Assembly (NCBI GenBank): GCA_964420405.1
Contig: CAYQTL010000083.1
Location: 1-19,312 of the forward strand
DNA from: CAYQTL01 sp964420405
GTDB taxonomy: Bacteria; Acidobacteriota; Thermoanaerobaculia; Thermoanaerobaculales; Sulfomarinibacteraceae
Length of the DNA stretch: 19,312 nt
Direction: 5' to 3'
This document shows positions 6,556 to 14,182 of this stretch, in pieces (position 1 is the stretch's first letter; every line of letters starts with the position of its first letter). The notes under the pieces were generated by a model. The model was not told the origin of the DNA and did no database searches. It saw nothing but the letters and a program-made list of their open reading frames with translations. A program made the position numbers and the translations under genes.

Positions 6556-7452
6556 CTACACCAGGGCATCCTCCATGTTCCCGATCCGCACGATCTCGAT
6601 CCTCGCGGGGTCTGCGACGCCGAGGCCGTAGCGCTCGGCGGCGACGTCGATGTGGTGCGGGGGGGGCGAGATCGGGCGGTGCCCCCCGAAGTACCGGTCG
6701 CGCTGGGCCTGGATGATCCTCGCCCCCGTCGCGTCCACCGCCACCGGGTCACGGCCGACGATCAGCCCACCGTACGGCCACGTGTAGGCCGCCGAGAAGC
6801 TGTGCGGGCCGACGCCGTGGAACTGGGGCGTCAGCATCACGAGCACGTTCAGCCGCACCTTGCCCTCGAGCTCGGGCAGCCGCCACACCGCGCCGAGCGG
6901 TGCGCACGCGTCGCCGTGGTACTCGGGGGGACGGGGCACGAACATGATCATGTTCTTCAGGCAGGTGCCCAGGCCGGACCAGTGGTGGGTCCGCAGCGGG
7001 CGCACGTTGACGATCGCCGTCGCCCGCCGGAACACCGGGTGCGAGCGCACGCCGCGGTCGTCCACCGCGACGTCATCGGGCGCGACGCCCGCCGCCACCA
7101 CGCGGTCCCGGATCGCCTTCTCGAGCGCCGCCGGTGTGGGCAGGTGGCGCCACTCGTTGCTCTTGATGCCGACCACATCGTCCGGCGACACGATCCGGCG
7201 CCACGCCGCCGGGGCGGCGTCGGTCCCCTCCAGGGCCGTCACCGCCTCGTCGAGCATCGACGCCACCAGGTCGCCGTCGACGGTCCCGTCCTCCGCCACC
7301 ACCTCGGGCCGCCGGACCAGTACGACGCGGCTCTGCGGCCCGGTCGGCCCGGACTCCGGCTCACCGCCGGCCGCGGTCCGCCCCATCAGCGACGCCACCA
7401 GCGCCCCGGCACCGGTCACGAAGCCCCGTCTCGTCCACCGATCGTCGGTCAT
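6556..7452 (-). CDS. Tat-exported DUF362-family protein
   Basis: A 298-aa protein. Residues 7-13 (TRRGFVT) followed by a hydrophobic run (GAGALVASLMG) form a twin-arginine signal, so it is probably exported folded. The body matches DUF362: DVVGIKSNEW near 92-101, the block GLGTCLKNMIMFVPRPPEYH in the middle, and PYGGLIVGRDPVAVDATGARI late. There is no CxxC ferredoxin cluster, which some DUF362 proteins carry, so no iron-sulfur role is evident. The biochemical function of DUF362 is not settled. ATG 7452 is preceded by GGGAGGTG and overlaps the stop of the upstream lipoprotein gene by four bases (ATGA), which indicates translational coupling and a shared job. Confidence 0.85.
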   Translation of the reverse strand: MTDDRWTRRGFVTGAGALVASLMGRTAAGGEPESGPTGPQSRVVLVRRPEVVAEDGTVDGDLVASMLDEAVTALEGTDAAPAAWRRIVSPDDVVGIKSNEWRHLPTPAALEKAIRDRVVAAGVAPDDVAVDDRGVRSHPVFRRATAIVNVRPLRTHHWSGLGTCLKNMIMFVPRPPEYHGDACAPLGAVWRLPELEGKVRLNVLVMLTPQFHGVGPHSFSAAYTWPYGGLIVGRDPVAVDATGARIIQAQRDRYFGGHRPISPPPHHIDVAAERYGLGVADPARIEIVRIGNMEDALV

Positions 7453-8357
7453 GCGTCACCTCCCTGCGCCTCGGCCAGCAGCGTGGCCGCGAGGTCCTCC
7501 GACGTCGCACCGAGCACCACCGCCAGCCTCGCCCCGTCGCGCCGGGCGGCCCACCAGGTCCCGTCCTCCACCTCGACCGGCCGGCCGTCGGCGCTCCCCT
7601 GCACGAACGCCGGCGCGAACACGCCCATCGCCTCCTCGGCCGACGCCGCGTCCGGATAGTCCACCACCAGCAGGTCGGCCGCGCCGTCCCGGCGCTCGTA
7701 CCGCCCGAGGGCCGCGCCGGTCCGCGGGCCGAGTCCGAAGACGTTGTCCCGGCTCACGAACCGGTGGGTGTTGAGCACCATGTGGTGTCGGAGAAAGCGC
7801 ACCGAGCGGGCCTCCAGCCCCTCCTCGGGCAGCCGCTCGACGATCTCCGGCAGCGTTCCGGCGGCGGGCACCGCGGCCGCCGCGGCGCGACCGATCGCCA
7901 GCACCGCGTCGCCGGCGGCGTCGGTCTCCACCTCCGGGTACACCGACACGAAGAACCGTCCCTTCCAGAACGACAGCCAGCCGTGCCGCACCACCGCGCC
8001 CTCGCCCACGTCGGCCGCCTCGCCCTCGCGGTCGTGGGTGAAGACGCCATAGGCGTCGTCTGACGACCCCATCTCGAACACGTCCACCACGATCGCGGGC
8101 TCGCCCTCCGGTCCCTCGTACCGCCGCGCCAGGCACGCCTCCATCCCGTAGGCCAGGTAGACCTCGGCGTGGCCGTTGATGTAGGAGTAGATCGACTCCG
8201 TGTCGTAGGTGTCGATCTCGCCGCCGGTCCAGCCGTCCACACGGTCCGGCAGCGCCTCCCCGATCGCGTCCAGCGTCACCACCGGCCCCGACCCGCCGCA
8301 GCCGGCGGCCACCACCCCGATCGCCGCCAGCACCGCCGCTCTCCATCCACCGGCCAT
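7449..8357 (-). CDS. DUF6599-like lipoprotein
   Basis: A 302-aa lipoprotein whose signal peptide ends in VVAAGC (Cys20), followed by GGSGP. The segment SIYSYINGHAEVYLAYG is the sort of motif I associate with DUF6599 proteins; the family is assigned from memory. Further blocks are VDVFEMGSSDDAYGVFTH and HGWLSFWKGRFFVSVYPE. No catalytic residues can be named. An ATG at 8384 is in frame, but I chose 8357 because GGGGAGGGG stands just before it and the signal peptide begins there. It is followed directly by the Tat-exported DUF362 gene with a 4-base overlap, so both act outside the cytoplasmic membrane, probably together. A TACACT -10 element sits upstream at 8388-8393. Confidence 0.8.
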   Translation of the reverse strand: MAGGWRAAVLAAIGVVAAGCGGSGPVVTLDAIGEALPDRVDGWTGGEIDTYDTESIYSYINGHAEVYLAYGMEACLARRYEGPEGEPAIVVDVFEMGSSDDAYGVFTHDREGEAADVGEGAVVRHGWLSFWKGRFFVSVYPEVETDAAGDAVLAIGRAAAAAVPAAGTLPEIVERLPEEGLEARSVRFLRHHMVLNTHRFVSRDNVFGLGPRTGAALGRYERRDGAADLLVVDYPDAASAEEAMGVFAPAFVQGSADGRPVEVEDGTWWAARRDGARLAVVLGATSEDLAATLLAEAQGGDA

Positions 8358-8387
8358 ACCTTTCCCCTCCCCGTCGTCATCCACCCC

Positions 8388-8393
8388 AGTGTA
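8388..8393 (-). promoter_or_regulatory. -10 element (TACACT) for the DUF6599-DUF362 operon
   Basis: TACACT on the minus strand lies 30 bases before ATG 8357, leaving a short leader that contains the strong ribosome site. No clear -35 was found. Confidence 0.4.
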
Positions 8394-8500
8394 CGCGGAC
8401 GAACCCGACGCCCGGGACCCGGAATCCGTAACCGGAGCGAACCGCCGGCATCGAAGATCAGGTGCGGGGCCCCGTACACGACCGACAGCTCGAGGTCCAT

Positions 8501-10912
8501 ATGCTCGACATGCTCGTTCCGTGCGCGGCCTATGGCCTGCTCGCGGCCGCCTCCATCGCGACGGTCCATCGGTTCCTTCTCCCGGTCTCCCGCGAGGCAG
8601 CGGTGGCCTTGGCGGCGCTCCCGCTGGTGGTCACGGGTCCGGCGTTGCTCGCCGGCAACGTCCTCGCACCCGTCGACCTGCTGTTCGCGACCGACCCGTT
8701 CGCCGCCGTCGCCGCCGAGCACGGTGTCTCCGAGGTGCGGAGCGGCCCGCTGACCGACGTCAACGGCCAGAGCCTGCCCTGGCTCGCGGCCGTCGAGCAC
8801 GCCTGGCGGCACGGTCAGTGGCCGCTGTACAACCCGTTCATCCTGTGCGGCCAGCCCCTGGCCGGGACGGCGCAGCCCGCACCATACGAGCCGATCCGCC
8901 TGCTGTCGCTGGGGCTGTCGCCGCCGGACCGGCCGGGGTTCCTCGCCTCGGCGCTGCTGCTCGTCGCCGCGCTCGGCGGCTTCGCGTACGCCCGTGACCT
9001 GGGCTGCGTCGAGGCGGCCGCCATGACCGCCGCCGCCGGCTGGATGCTGTGCGACTTCGTCCTGTTCTTCCTGCTCTACGCGATGGGCGCCACGATCGTG
9101 CTGCTGCCGCTCGTGGCGCTGGCGGCCCGGCGGGTCGTCCGCCGTCCCGGCCCGGCGTCGGCGGTGCTGCTGACCGTCGTGCTCCTCGAGGTGCTGGTCG
9201 CCGGCCACCCGGAGAGCGCCCTCCACGTGATCTCCGCCGGGGCGGCGCTCGGGCTGTGGGAGCTCGCGCAGGTCCCCGGCTGGCGCGCGAGGGCCCGCGG
9301 CGCGGCGCTCGCGGCTGCTTCCGGTGCGCTCGCATTGACCGCATCGGCGGTCTTCATCCTGCCTGTGCTCGAGACGATCCCGCTCACCTGGCAGTACCAC
9401 CACCGTCATCGGGTCCTGTCGACGGAGCCGCGCGCGGTCGAGCCCGCCGCCGCCCTCGACAACCTCCTCCACGGCGTCGTCCCGTTCCAGTGGGGCGCGG
9501 TCGGCGACGAGGTCGTCCCGCCCCGCGTGCGACCGCCCCACGCCAAGCCGTGGCAGCGCTGGTACGCCGGCAGCCTGCTGCTGGTACCGGCGATCCTCGG
9601 CCTCGCCGCCCACCGCTGGCCGGGCCGGTGGGCGGTGGCGGGGCTCGGCGCCAGCGCCGCCCTCATCGCCGCCCGGACGCCGGTCGTGGCGGACGCGGTC
9701 GCCTCGCTGCCGTTGTACGACACCACGCTGAACAGCCGTCTCTTCTTCGTGACGGCGTTCGCACTCACCGTGCTGGCCGCGCTGGGGGTCGACGTCTGGT
9801 GGCGGGGCCTGCCGAACCGGCAGGTCGCACACGTCGCTGCCGCGGTGATGGTCGCCGTCGCCGCGACCGTCGCCGTGCAGTGGAGCGACATGACGCAGCT
9901 CGGTCTCGGCGACGCCTTCCTCTACCGCCGGACGGCGCTGCTCCTCGCACCGCTCGCGCTGGCCGCCCTCATCGCCGCGACGACGCGCCGGTCCCGCGCG
10001 GCTGCGCTCGCCGTGCTGACGCTGCTGGTGGTGCAGAGGACCGTCGAGAGCGGCGCCATCTGCCCGTCGATGCCCCGCTCGGCCCACTACCCCGCGGTGG
10101 CGCCGCTCGACTCCCTGCCCGGCTCGGGAGAACCGTACCGGGTCGTCGGGCTGGGCACGATGCTGATCCCCAACGCCGGCGCGGTCTTGGGCTTCGACGA
10201 CCCCCGCGGCGACGACGCCGTCACCTTCGCCCCGTTCGCCCGGATCGAGCGGCTGTGGAGCGACTACTACCGCTGGTTCCGTCGGGTCACCGACCTCGAG
10301 CGTCCGTTCCTCGACGCGCTCAACGTGCGGTTCGCGGTGGTGCCGCACGGCCCCGAGCCGCCCGCCGGGTGGCGACGGGTCGCCTCGGCGCCGGGCGGCG
10401 ACCTGCTCGAGAACCTGGAGGCCCTCCCCCGCGCGTGGGTCCCGCCGGCGGTGCGGCTCGGCGTGCCGCCGCACCGCGAGATCGGCGAGATGGCGGACGC
10501 CGCCGACATGACCGCGGTCGCGTGGGTGCGGCCGGCTCACGATCTCGGGCTCGACCGCCCCGAGGTCCGCCCCAACGGCCCCGGCCGGGTCCGGACGGTG
10601 CGCGACGGCACCCGGTACCTGCTCGACGCGGAGATGGACGCCGCCGGCTGGGTCGCCGTCAGCGAGGCCGCGTGGCCCGGCTGGCGGGCCGTGACCGACG
10701 GTGGCCGGCTGCCGCTCGCCAGAGCCAACCACGCCTTCCTGGCGTTCCACCTCCCGGCCGGCCGCCACCAGGTGGCCCTGGAGTACCGCCCCCGATCGTT
10801 CGACCTCGGCCTGGGCCTGTCCCTCGGCGCCCTCCTCCTCGCGATCCCCGTCCTGTGGAGATGGCGCTCCCGGGAGACCGGAGACCTGTCGACCCGGGAT
10901 CCGTCGACATGA
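8501..10912 (+). CDS. YfhO-family polytopic membrane protein (GT-C-like)
   Basis: An 803-aa protein with roughly ten hydrophobic segments in the first two thirds, starting at about 5-25 and 35-52. A soluble C-terminal domain follows, then a last hydrophobic segment near the end (LGLGLSLGALLLAIPVLW). Family signs are the loop YNPFILCGQPLAGTAQPAPY (110-129), like the NP-x-GxP-Q signature of YfhO and GT-C proteins, and the C-terminal pattern AAWPGWRAVTDGG, then PAGRHQVALEYRP. YfhO relatives are linked to glycosylation of cell-envelope polymers using lipid-linked sugars; the substrate here is unknown. GTG 8462 and ATG 8510 are alternative starts. ATG 8501 is chosen for GAGGT at a good distance. 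It is divergent from the DUF6599 operon and points toward the 'sulfatase' cluster. Confidence 0.85.
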   Translation: MLDMLVPCAAYGLLAAASIATVHRFLLPVSREAAVALAALPLVVTGPALLAGNVLAPVDLLFATDPFAAVAAEHGVSEVRSGPLTDVNGQSLPWLAAVEHAWRHGQWPLYNPFILCGQPLAGTAQPAPYEPIRLLSLGLSPPDRPGFLASALLLVAALGGFAYARDLGCVEAAAMTAAAGWMLCDFVLFFLLYAMGATIVLLPLVALAARRVVRRPGPASAVLLTVVLLEVLVAGHPESALHVISAGAALGLWELAQVPGWRARARGAALAAASGALALTASAVFILPVLETIPLTWQYHHRHRVLSTEPRAVEPAAALDNLLHGVVPFQWGAVGDEVVPPRVRPPHAKPWQRWYAGSLLLVPAILGLAAHRWPGRWAVAGLGASAALIAARTPVVADAVASLPLYDTTLNSRLFFVTAFALTVLAALGVDVWWRGLPNRQVAHVAAAVMVAVAATVAVQWSDMTQLGLGDAFLYRRTALLLAPLALAALIAATTRRSRAAALAVLTLLVVQRTVESGAICPSMPRSAHYPAVAPLDSLPGSGEPYRVVGLGTMLIPNAGAVLGFDDPRGDDAVTFAPFARIERLWSDYYRWFRRVTDLERPFLDALNVRFAVVPHGPEPPAGWRRVASAPGGDLLENLEALPRAWVPPAVRLGVPPHREIGEMADAADMTAVAWVRPAHDLGLDRPEVRPNGPGRVRTVRDGTRYLLDAEMDAAGWVAVSEAAWPGWRAVTDGGRLPLARANHAFLAFHLPAGRHQVALEYRPRSFDLGLGLSLGALLLAIPVLWRWRSRETGDLSTRDPST

Positions 10913-10965
10913 TGCAGCGGTCGCAGCGCCGCGGCCATCCCGCCCTCGGTTCGTCCCGTGCATTC

Positions 10966-10992
10966 ACGGCAGAGCACGCGGAGATCGCAGAG
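10966..10992 (+). repeat. Nine-base-period repeat, GCAGAG type
   Basis: Three units with exact 9-base period: ACGGCAGAG, CACGCGGAG, ATCGCAGAG. It is the same family as the degenerate array at 4850-4880. Confidence 0.7.
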
Positions 10993-11030
10993 ATCCCGTC
11001 GCGACGACCGCTCCGGGGGTCCAACGCGGT

Positions 11031-11046
11031 CCTCTGCCTCTCTGCA
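11031..11046 (-). repeat. Inverted counterpart of the GCAGAG repeat
   Basis: CTCTGCCT and CTCTGCAA are two octamers that match the GCAGAG array in inverted orientation, 38 bases away. Together they could be the two ends of a small hairpin-forming element. Confidence 0.5.
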
Positions 11047-11071
11047 ACCCACGCGCTCTCTGGTGTGCGGA

Positions 11072-11091
11072 GCCCGGCAGTAGTGCCGGGC
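11072..11091. terminator. Hairpin between convergent genes (possible bidirectional terminator)
   Basis: GCCCGGCA and TGCCGGGC are perfect 8-bp arms around the loop GTAG. The hairpin stands about 160 bases past the YfhO stop and 126 bases past the minus-strand 'sulfatase' stop. There is no T run on either side, so termination is uncertain. Confidence 0.35.
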
Positions 11092-11188
11092 CGCGAGCGC
11101 GACGCCGGTCGTGGCGTTGGGCGGACATCCCGCGGGCCGTCGTGGTGCCGTGGTGCTTCCAATGCTCGCCAATGTCGACCGCAAGCAT

Positions 11189-11209
11189 CGGGATCGGGAT
11201 CGGGATCGG
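11189..11209 (+). repeat. (CGGGAT)n hexamer repeat, third copy
   Basis: Three and a half perfect CGGGAT units. Together with preceding bases it shares a 22-base exact match with the minus strand at 2850-2871, over 8 kb away. Confidence 0.85.
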
Positions 11210-11217
11210 CTGGGAGC

Positions 11218-12579
11218 CTACTGCAGGTAACCCAGCGCCTTGAGCTGGTCGAGGCTCTCGGCGAGGGCCGGGCGGTCCCGGACCGCGTCGACATCGCGCG
11301 CGACCCAGTCCCGCAGCGGCACCTCGAGCCGCTCCACGACGTCGGGCCGCTCGCCGGACACGTCGCTGTGCTCGAACGGGTCGGAGACGATGTCGTACAG
11401 GCGCCGCGAGCCGTCGTCGAGCCCCACCAGCAGCTTGTAGCGGCCGTCGTCGACGCTCGCCCAGGGGTACTGGAGCGCGAACGCCAGCCCGTCGCCGGCA
11501 CCCGTCCGCAGCAGCGGCACGAGGCTCTCCCCGTGCAGCCCGTCGGGCGCCGGCACGCCGAGCAGCTCGAGCAGCGTGGGCACGACGTCCACGTTCTCGA
11601 CCGCGGCGGCCACCCGGCCGCCCCGCGGCACGCCCGGCCCCCGCAGCACGAGCGGCGTGCGCGTGCTGGTGTCGTACGCGACCCGGCAGTGCTCGACGTG
11701 GTTGCGTCCGTCGAAGAGCTCCTCGCCGTGGTCGGCGAGCACCACCAGCACCGTCCGCTCCAGCAGGCCCCGCGACTCGAGCCCGTCGACGAGGGTGCCC
11801 AGCTGGCTGTCGAAGTAGGCGATCGACTCGTCGTACAGGTCGCGCAGGTGCTCGAGGTCGCCGGTTCCGAGGTCGATCACGGGCCCGTCGTTGTAGACCA
11901 TCGAGGCGAGCGGCTGGGGGTCGCCGGCGGCGATGAACGCGTGCCCTCCGCGATACTCCCCCGCCCACCGCCGCTCGTGCTCCGGCGGAGGCGCGTACGG
12001 GCCGTGGGGATCCATGTAGTGCAGGTACAGGAAGAACGGCTCCGGTCCCGCCGAGGCAAGCTGGAGGGCGGTCCGCGTGACGCACGCTCCCGACCGCCAC
12101 AGGCAGTGCTCGTCGAAGACCTCGAACCCGCGATCGAAGCCCCCGTGCGGGTTGTACTTCGACGGCGTCCGGCGCACGATCGGGCTCGCCGACACCGCCG
12201 CCGTCCGCCAGCCGGCCTCGGCGAGCAGCACCGGGAGCATCGGCTCGTCGTCGGGGATGGACATCGACTCGCCTTCCTGCCCGAGGAACCGCGCCGGGTA
12301 GCGCGAGGTCAGCAGCGAGTTGACCGACGGAAACGTGCACGCCGCCTGGCTGCGCGCCCGCTCGAACAACGTCCCCTCCGCCGCCACACCCTCGAGCCGC
12401 GGGCTCGTCTCCCGCCCGTACCCGTACGCCGACAGGTTCTGCGCCCGCAGCGTGTCCGCCATCACGATCACGACGTTGGGCCGCGCGTCCGGCAGAGGCG
12501 ACGAGCCGCGACCTCCGCATCCCGTCATGACCCAGGAGACCGTCAACGCTACGAATGCGATCGAGCGCGCGACTACCAT
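11218..12579 (-). CDS. Sulfatase-superfamily lipoprotein with Thr at the nucleophile site
   Basis: A 453-aa protein with a lipoprotein signal ending MTGC (Cys21). Its alkaline-phosphatase/sulfatase fold is shown by VMADTLRAQNLSAYGYG with metal ligand Asp42, FFLYLHYMDPHGPY in the middle, and ADHGEE with NHVEH as C-terminal metal ligands. The active-site block is TFPSVNSLLTSR: Thr82 stands where sulfatases have Cys or Ser, and the usual Arg is Val. That Thr pattern is known from phosphoglycerol- and phosphoethanolamine-transferase-like members, so a phosphoryl transferase or phosphodiesterase is more likely than a sulfatase. It acts outside the membrane, probably lipid-anchored. It is a close paralogue of the gene at 14183-15583. 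ATG 12579 has GGTTGGTGG upstream and begins the signal peptide; the frame continues upstream but only through the divergent gene. It ends in LKALGYLQ. Confidence 0.88.
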   Translation of the reverse strand: MVVARSIAFVALTVSWVMTGCGGRGSSPLPDARPNVVIVMADTLRAQNLSAYGYGRETSPRLEGVAAEGTLFERARSQAACTFPSVNSLLTSRYPARFLGQEGESMSIPDDEPMLPVLLAEAGWRTAAVSASPIVRRTPSKYNPHGGFDRGFEVFDEHCLWRSGACVTRTALQLASAGPEPFFLYLHYMDPHGPYAPPPEHERRWAGEYRGGHAFIAAGDPQPLASMVYNDGPVIDLGTGDLEHLRDLYDESIAYFDSQLGTLVDGLESRGLLERTVLVVLADHGEELFDGRNHVEHCRVAYDTSTRTPLVLRGPGVPRGGRVAAAVENVDVVPTLLELLGVPAPDGLHGESLVPLLRTGAGDGLAFALQYPWASVDDGRYKLLVGLDDGSRRLYDIVSDPFEHSDVSGERPDVVERLEVPLRDWVARDVDAVRDRPALAESLDQLKALGYLQ

Positions 12580-12602
12580 CAGTCGGCCACCAACCTGCCC
12601 AC

Positions 12603-12612
12603 ATGGTACCCT
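12603..12612. promoter_or_regulatory. Overlapping divergent -10 elements
   Basis: The plus strand has TGG-TACCCT (-10 at 12607-12612) nine bases before ATG 12622. The minus strand has TACCAT (12603-12608) 23 bases before ATG 12579. The two share the centre of GGTACC, so polymerase could occupy only one at a time. The whole space between the start codons is 42 bases. The plus gene has no ribosome site, which fits a leaderless message. Confidence 0.45.
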
Positions 12613-12621
12613 CTTCGTCCG

Positions 12622-14169
12622 ATGGAGCGGGCATCGATCGTTCTTGGCGCGGTCGCCGCGATCGTCGCCGTCGCCGCCTGCGCGGACCGGCAACCGACCG
12701 GCACCGACGTACCCCGCCGCCCGAATGTGGTGCTCATCACGATCGACGCCCTCCGGGCCGACGCTCTCGGTCACGCCGGAGGCCCCTCCGGTGTATCGCC
12801 GAACCTCGACCGGCTCGCGGGCGAGTCGACCGTTTTCGAGACCGCGATCAGCCCTTTCTGCGCGACCCCACCCTCGATGGCGTCGCTGATGACAGGCCGT
12901 CACCCGTCCTTCGAGGGGGTCGAGGCGTGGGACCCGACCACCTGGTACGGGTTCCCATCCGAGCAGGTGGAGGGAGTGCGAACCGCCGGCAGCCTCACCG
13001 ACGACGTCGTCATGCTGGCGGAAATCGCGGCCGCCCACGGCTACCGCACCGTCGGCTTCCACACCAACCCCCACTTGAGCCGTCAGAGCAACTTCGACCA
13101 GGGGTTCCAGGAGTACCACGAGTTCGCCGACTACCTGGCCCGTGTACGCCAGAACCGTCCACACAGGATGATCGGACACTACCCTCCCGCCGCGGAGGTG
13201 GCCGACGCCACCACCGCGTGGCTCGGCGGCGCGACAGATGGGCCTCAACCGCTCTTCCTGTGGGTTCACCTGATGGACACGCACAGTCCCTATCTGCCGC
13301 CGGATCCCCACCGCGACAGGTTCGTCCCCGCCGGCACCCGCACCGTCGACGACCTGCTCGCCAACGACGCGCTCTACCACCTGCTCTTCGTCGGGCAGGA
13401 GGCCCGCAAGAAGGCGGCGGCGTACCCGACGCCTGACGAGCTGGGCATGCCCCTCCCCGACCTCACCGCCCACTGGCACGGCCTGTATCACGGCGAGGCG
13501 GCGCTTGCCGACGAGCAGATCGGCCGCATCCGGGAGGGCCTCGAGCGGGCCGGGCTGTGGGACACCTCACTGGTGGTCGTGACGTCGGACCACGGCGAGG
13601 AGTTCCTCGAGCACGGACACGTCGCCCATAACCGGCGCAGCGCGATGGCGGAGGTACTGATCCACGTCCCGCTGATCGTCAAGACGCCAGCCGATGACGC
13701 GGGCTCTGCTGCGCGCCACGTCGCCGATCTCGTCCGACTCGTCGACGTGGCCCCGACCATCCTCGACTACGCCGGCATCGGTTCCGAAGGCATCCCGATG
13801 GACGGCCGGACCCTCCGCCCGCTGCTCGAGGGCCGCGGAGAGGAGCCAAGGACCGCATTCATCAGCGGGGTCTGGTGGGGGGTCGCGCGGACCGCCGACT
13901 GGAAGTACCGACTCGAAAAACCATCCTGGACCCGCGGCGACGAGCAGCACCGGCTGTACGCCATCTCCAGCGACCCCCGGGAGGCCGTCGACGTGGCCGG
14001 GCAGCACCCCGAGATACTGCACGACCTGCGGACGAGATACTCCGAGTTCGCCGCGCGGCTCGCCCGACGGAGCGCCGACGCGGCAACGCCACCCGGAGCC
14101 GCCGCCTCCATCGACGACGACCGACGACGCGCCCTGGAAGCGCTCGGTTACGTCACGGGCAGCGAGTAG
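12622..14169 (+). CDS. Sulfatase-superfamily lipoprotein with Thr at the nucleophile site (first gene of pair)
   Basis: A 515-aa protein with a signal ending AVAAC (Cys20), predicted lipoprotein. The alkaline-phosphatase-type fold shows as VVLITIDALRADALG with metal ligand Asp42, LFLWVHLMDTHSPYLPP in the middle, and TSDHGEEFLEHGHVAH as late metal ligands. The nucleophile block reads TPPSMASLMTGR, placing Thr82 at the position of the formylglycine Cys and Met at that of its Arg. It is more distant from the other two copies and carries an extra stretch around 215-300. Its C-terminus is LEALGYVTGSE, a tail shared in outline with both neighbours. It starts without a Shine-Dalgarno, nine bases after a -10 element. 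Only 13 bases separate it from the next gene, so the two are probably one operon. The substrate is unknown; phospho-transfer or phosphodiester cleavage is inferred from Thr. Confidence 0.88.
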   Translation: MERASIVLGAVAAIVAVAACADRQPTGTDVPRRPNVVLITIDALRADALGHAGGPSGVSPNLDRLAGESTVFETAISPFCATPPSMASLMTGRHPSFEGVEAWDPTTWYGFPSEQVEGVRTAGSLTDDVVMLAEIAAAHGYRTVGFHTNPHLSRQSNFDQGFQEYHEFADYLARVRQNRPHRMIGHYPPAAEVADATTAWLGGATDGPQPLFLWVHLMDTHSPYLPPDPHRDRFVPAGTRTVDDLLANDALYHLLFVGQEARKKAAAYPTPDELGMPLPDLTAHWHGLYHGEAALADEQIGRIREGLERAGLWDTSLVVVTSDHGEEFLEHGHVAHNRRSAMAEVLIHVPLIVKTPADDAGSAARHVADLVRLVDVAPTILDYAGIGSEGIPMDGRTLRPLLEGRGEEPRTAFISGVWWGVARTADWKYRLEKPSWTRGDEQHRLYAISSDPREAVDVAGQHPEILHDLRTRYSEFAARLARRSADAATPPGAAASIDDDRRRALEALGYVTGSE

Positions 14170-14182
14170 GGACCGCCCCAGA

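Larger units (their letters stand above)
10913..11217. other. Repeat-rich spacer between convergent YfhO and 'sulfatase' genes
   Basis: This 305-base stretch has no credible gene. It contains a 9-base-period GCAGAG array, its inverted counterpart with CTCTGC, a hairpin and a (CGGGAT)n run that stops eight bases before the minus-strand gene's stop codon. Confidence 0.75.

Noticed and set aside
8276..10963. Long minus-strand frame opposite the YfhO gene (about 895 codons)
   Set aside because: The product is an Arg/Gly/Glu/His-rich composition typical of antisense frames. The plus strand encodes a coherent membrane protein with family motifs.
9049..12621. Long plus-strand frame that appears to extend the 12622 'sulfatase' N-terminally by over 1,000 residues
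   Set aside because: The upstream part is frame-shifted YfhO sequence, spacer repeats and the antisense of the minus 'sulfatase'. The lipoprotein signal begins at 12622.
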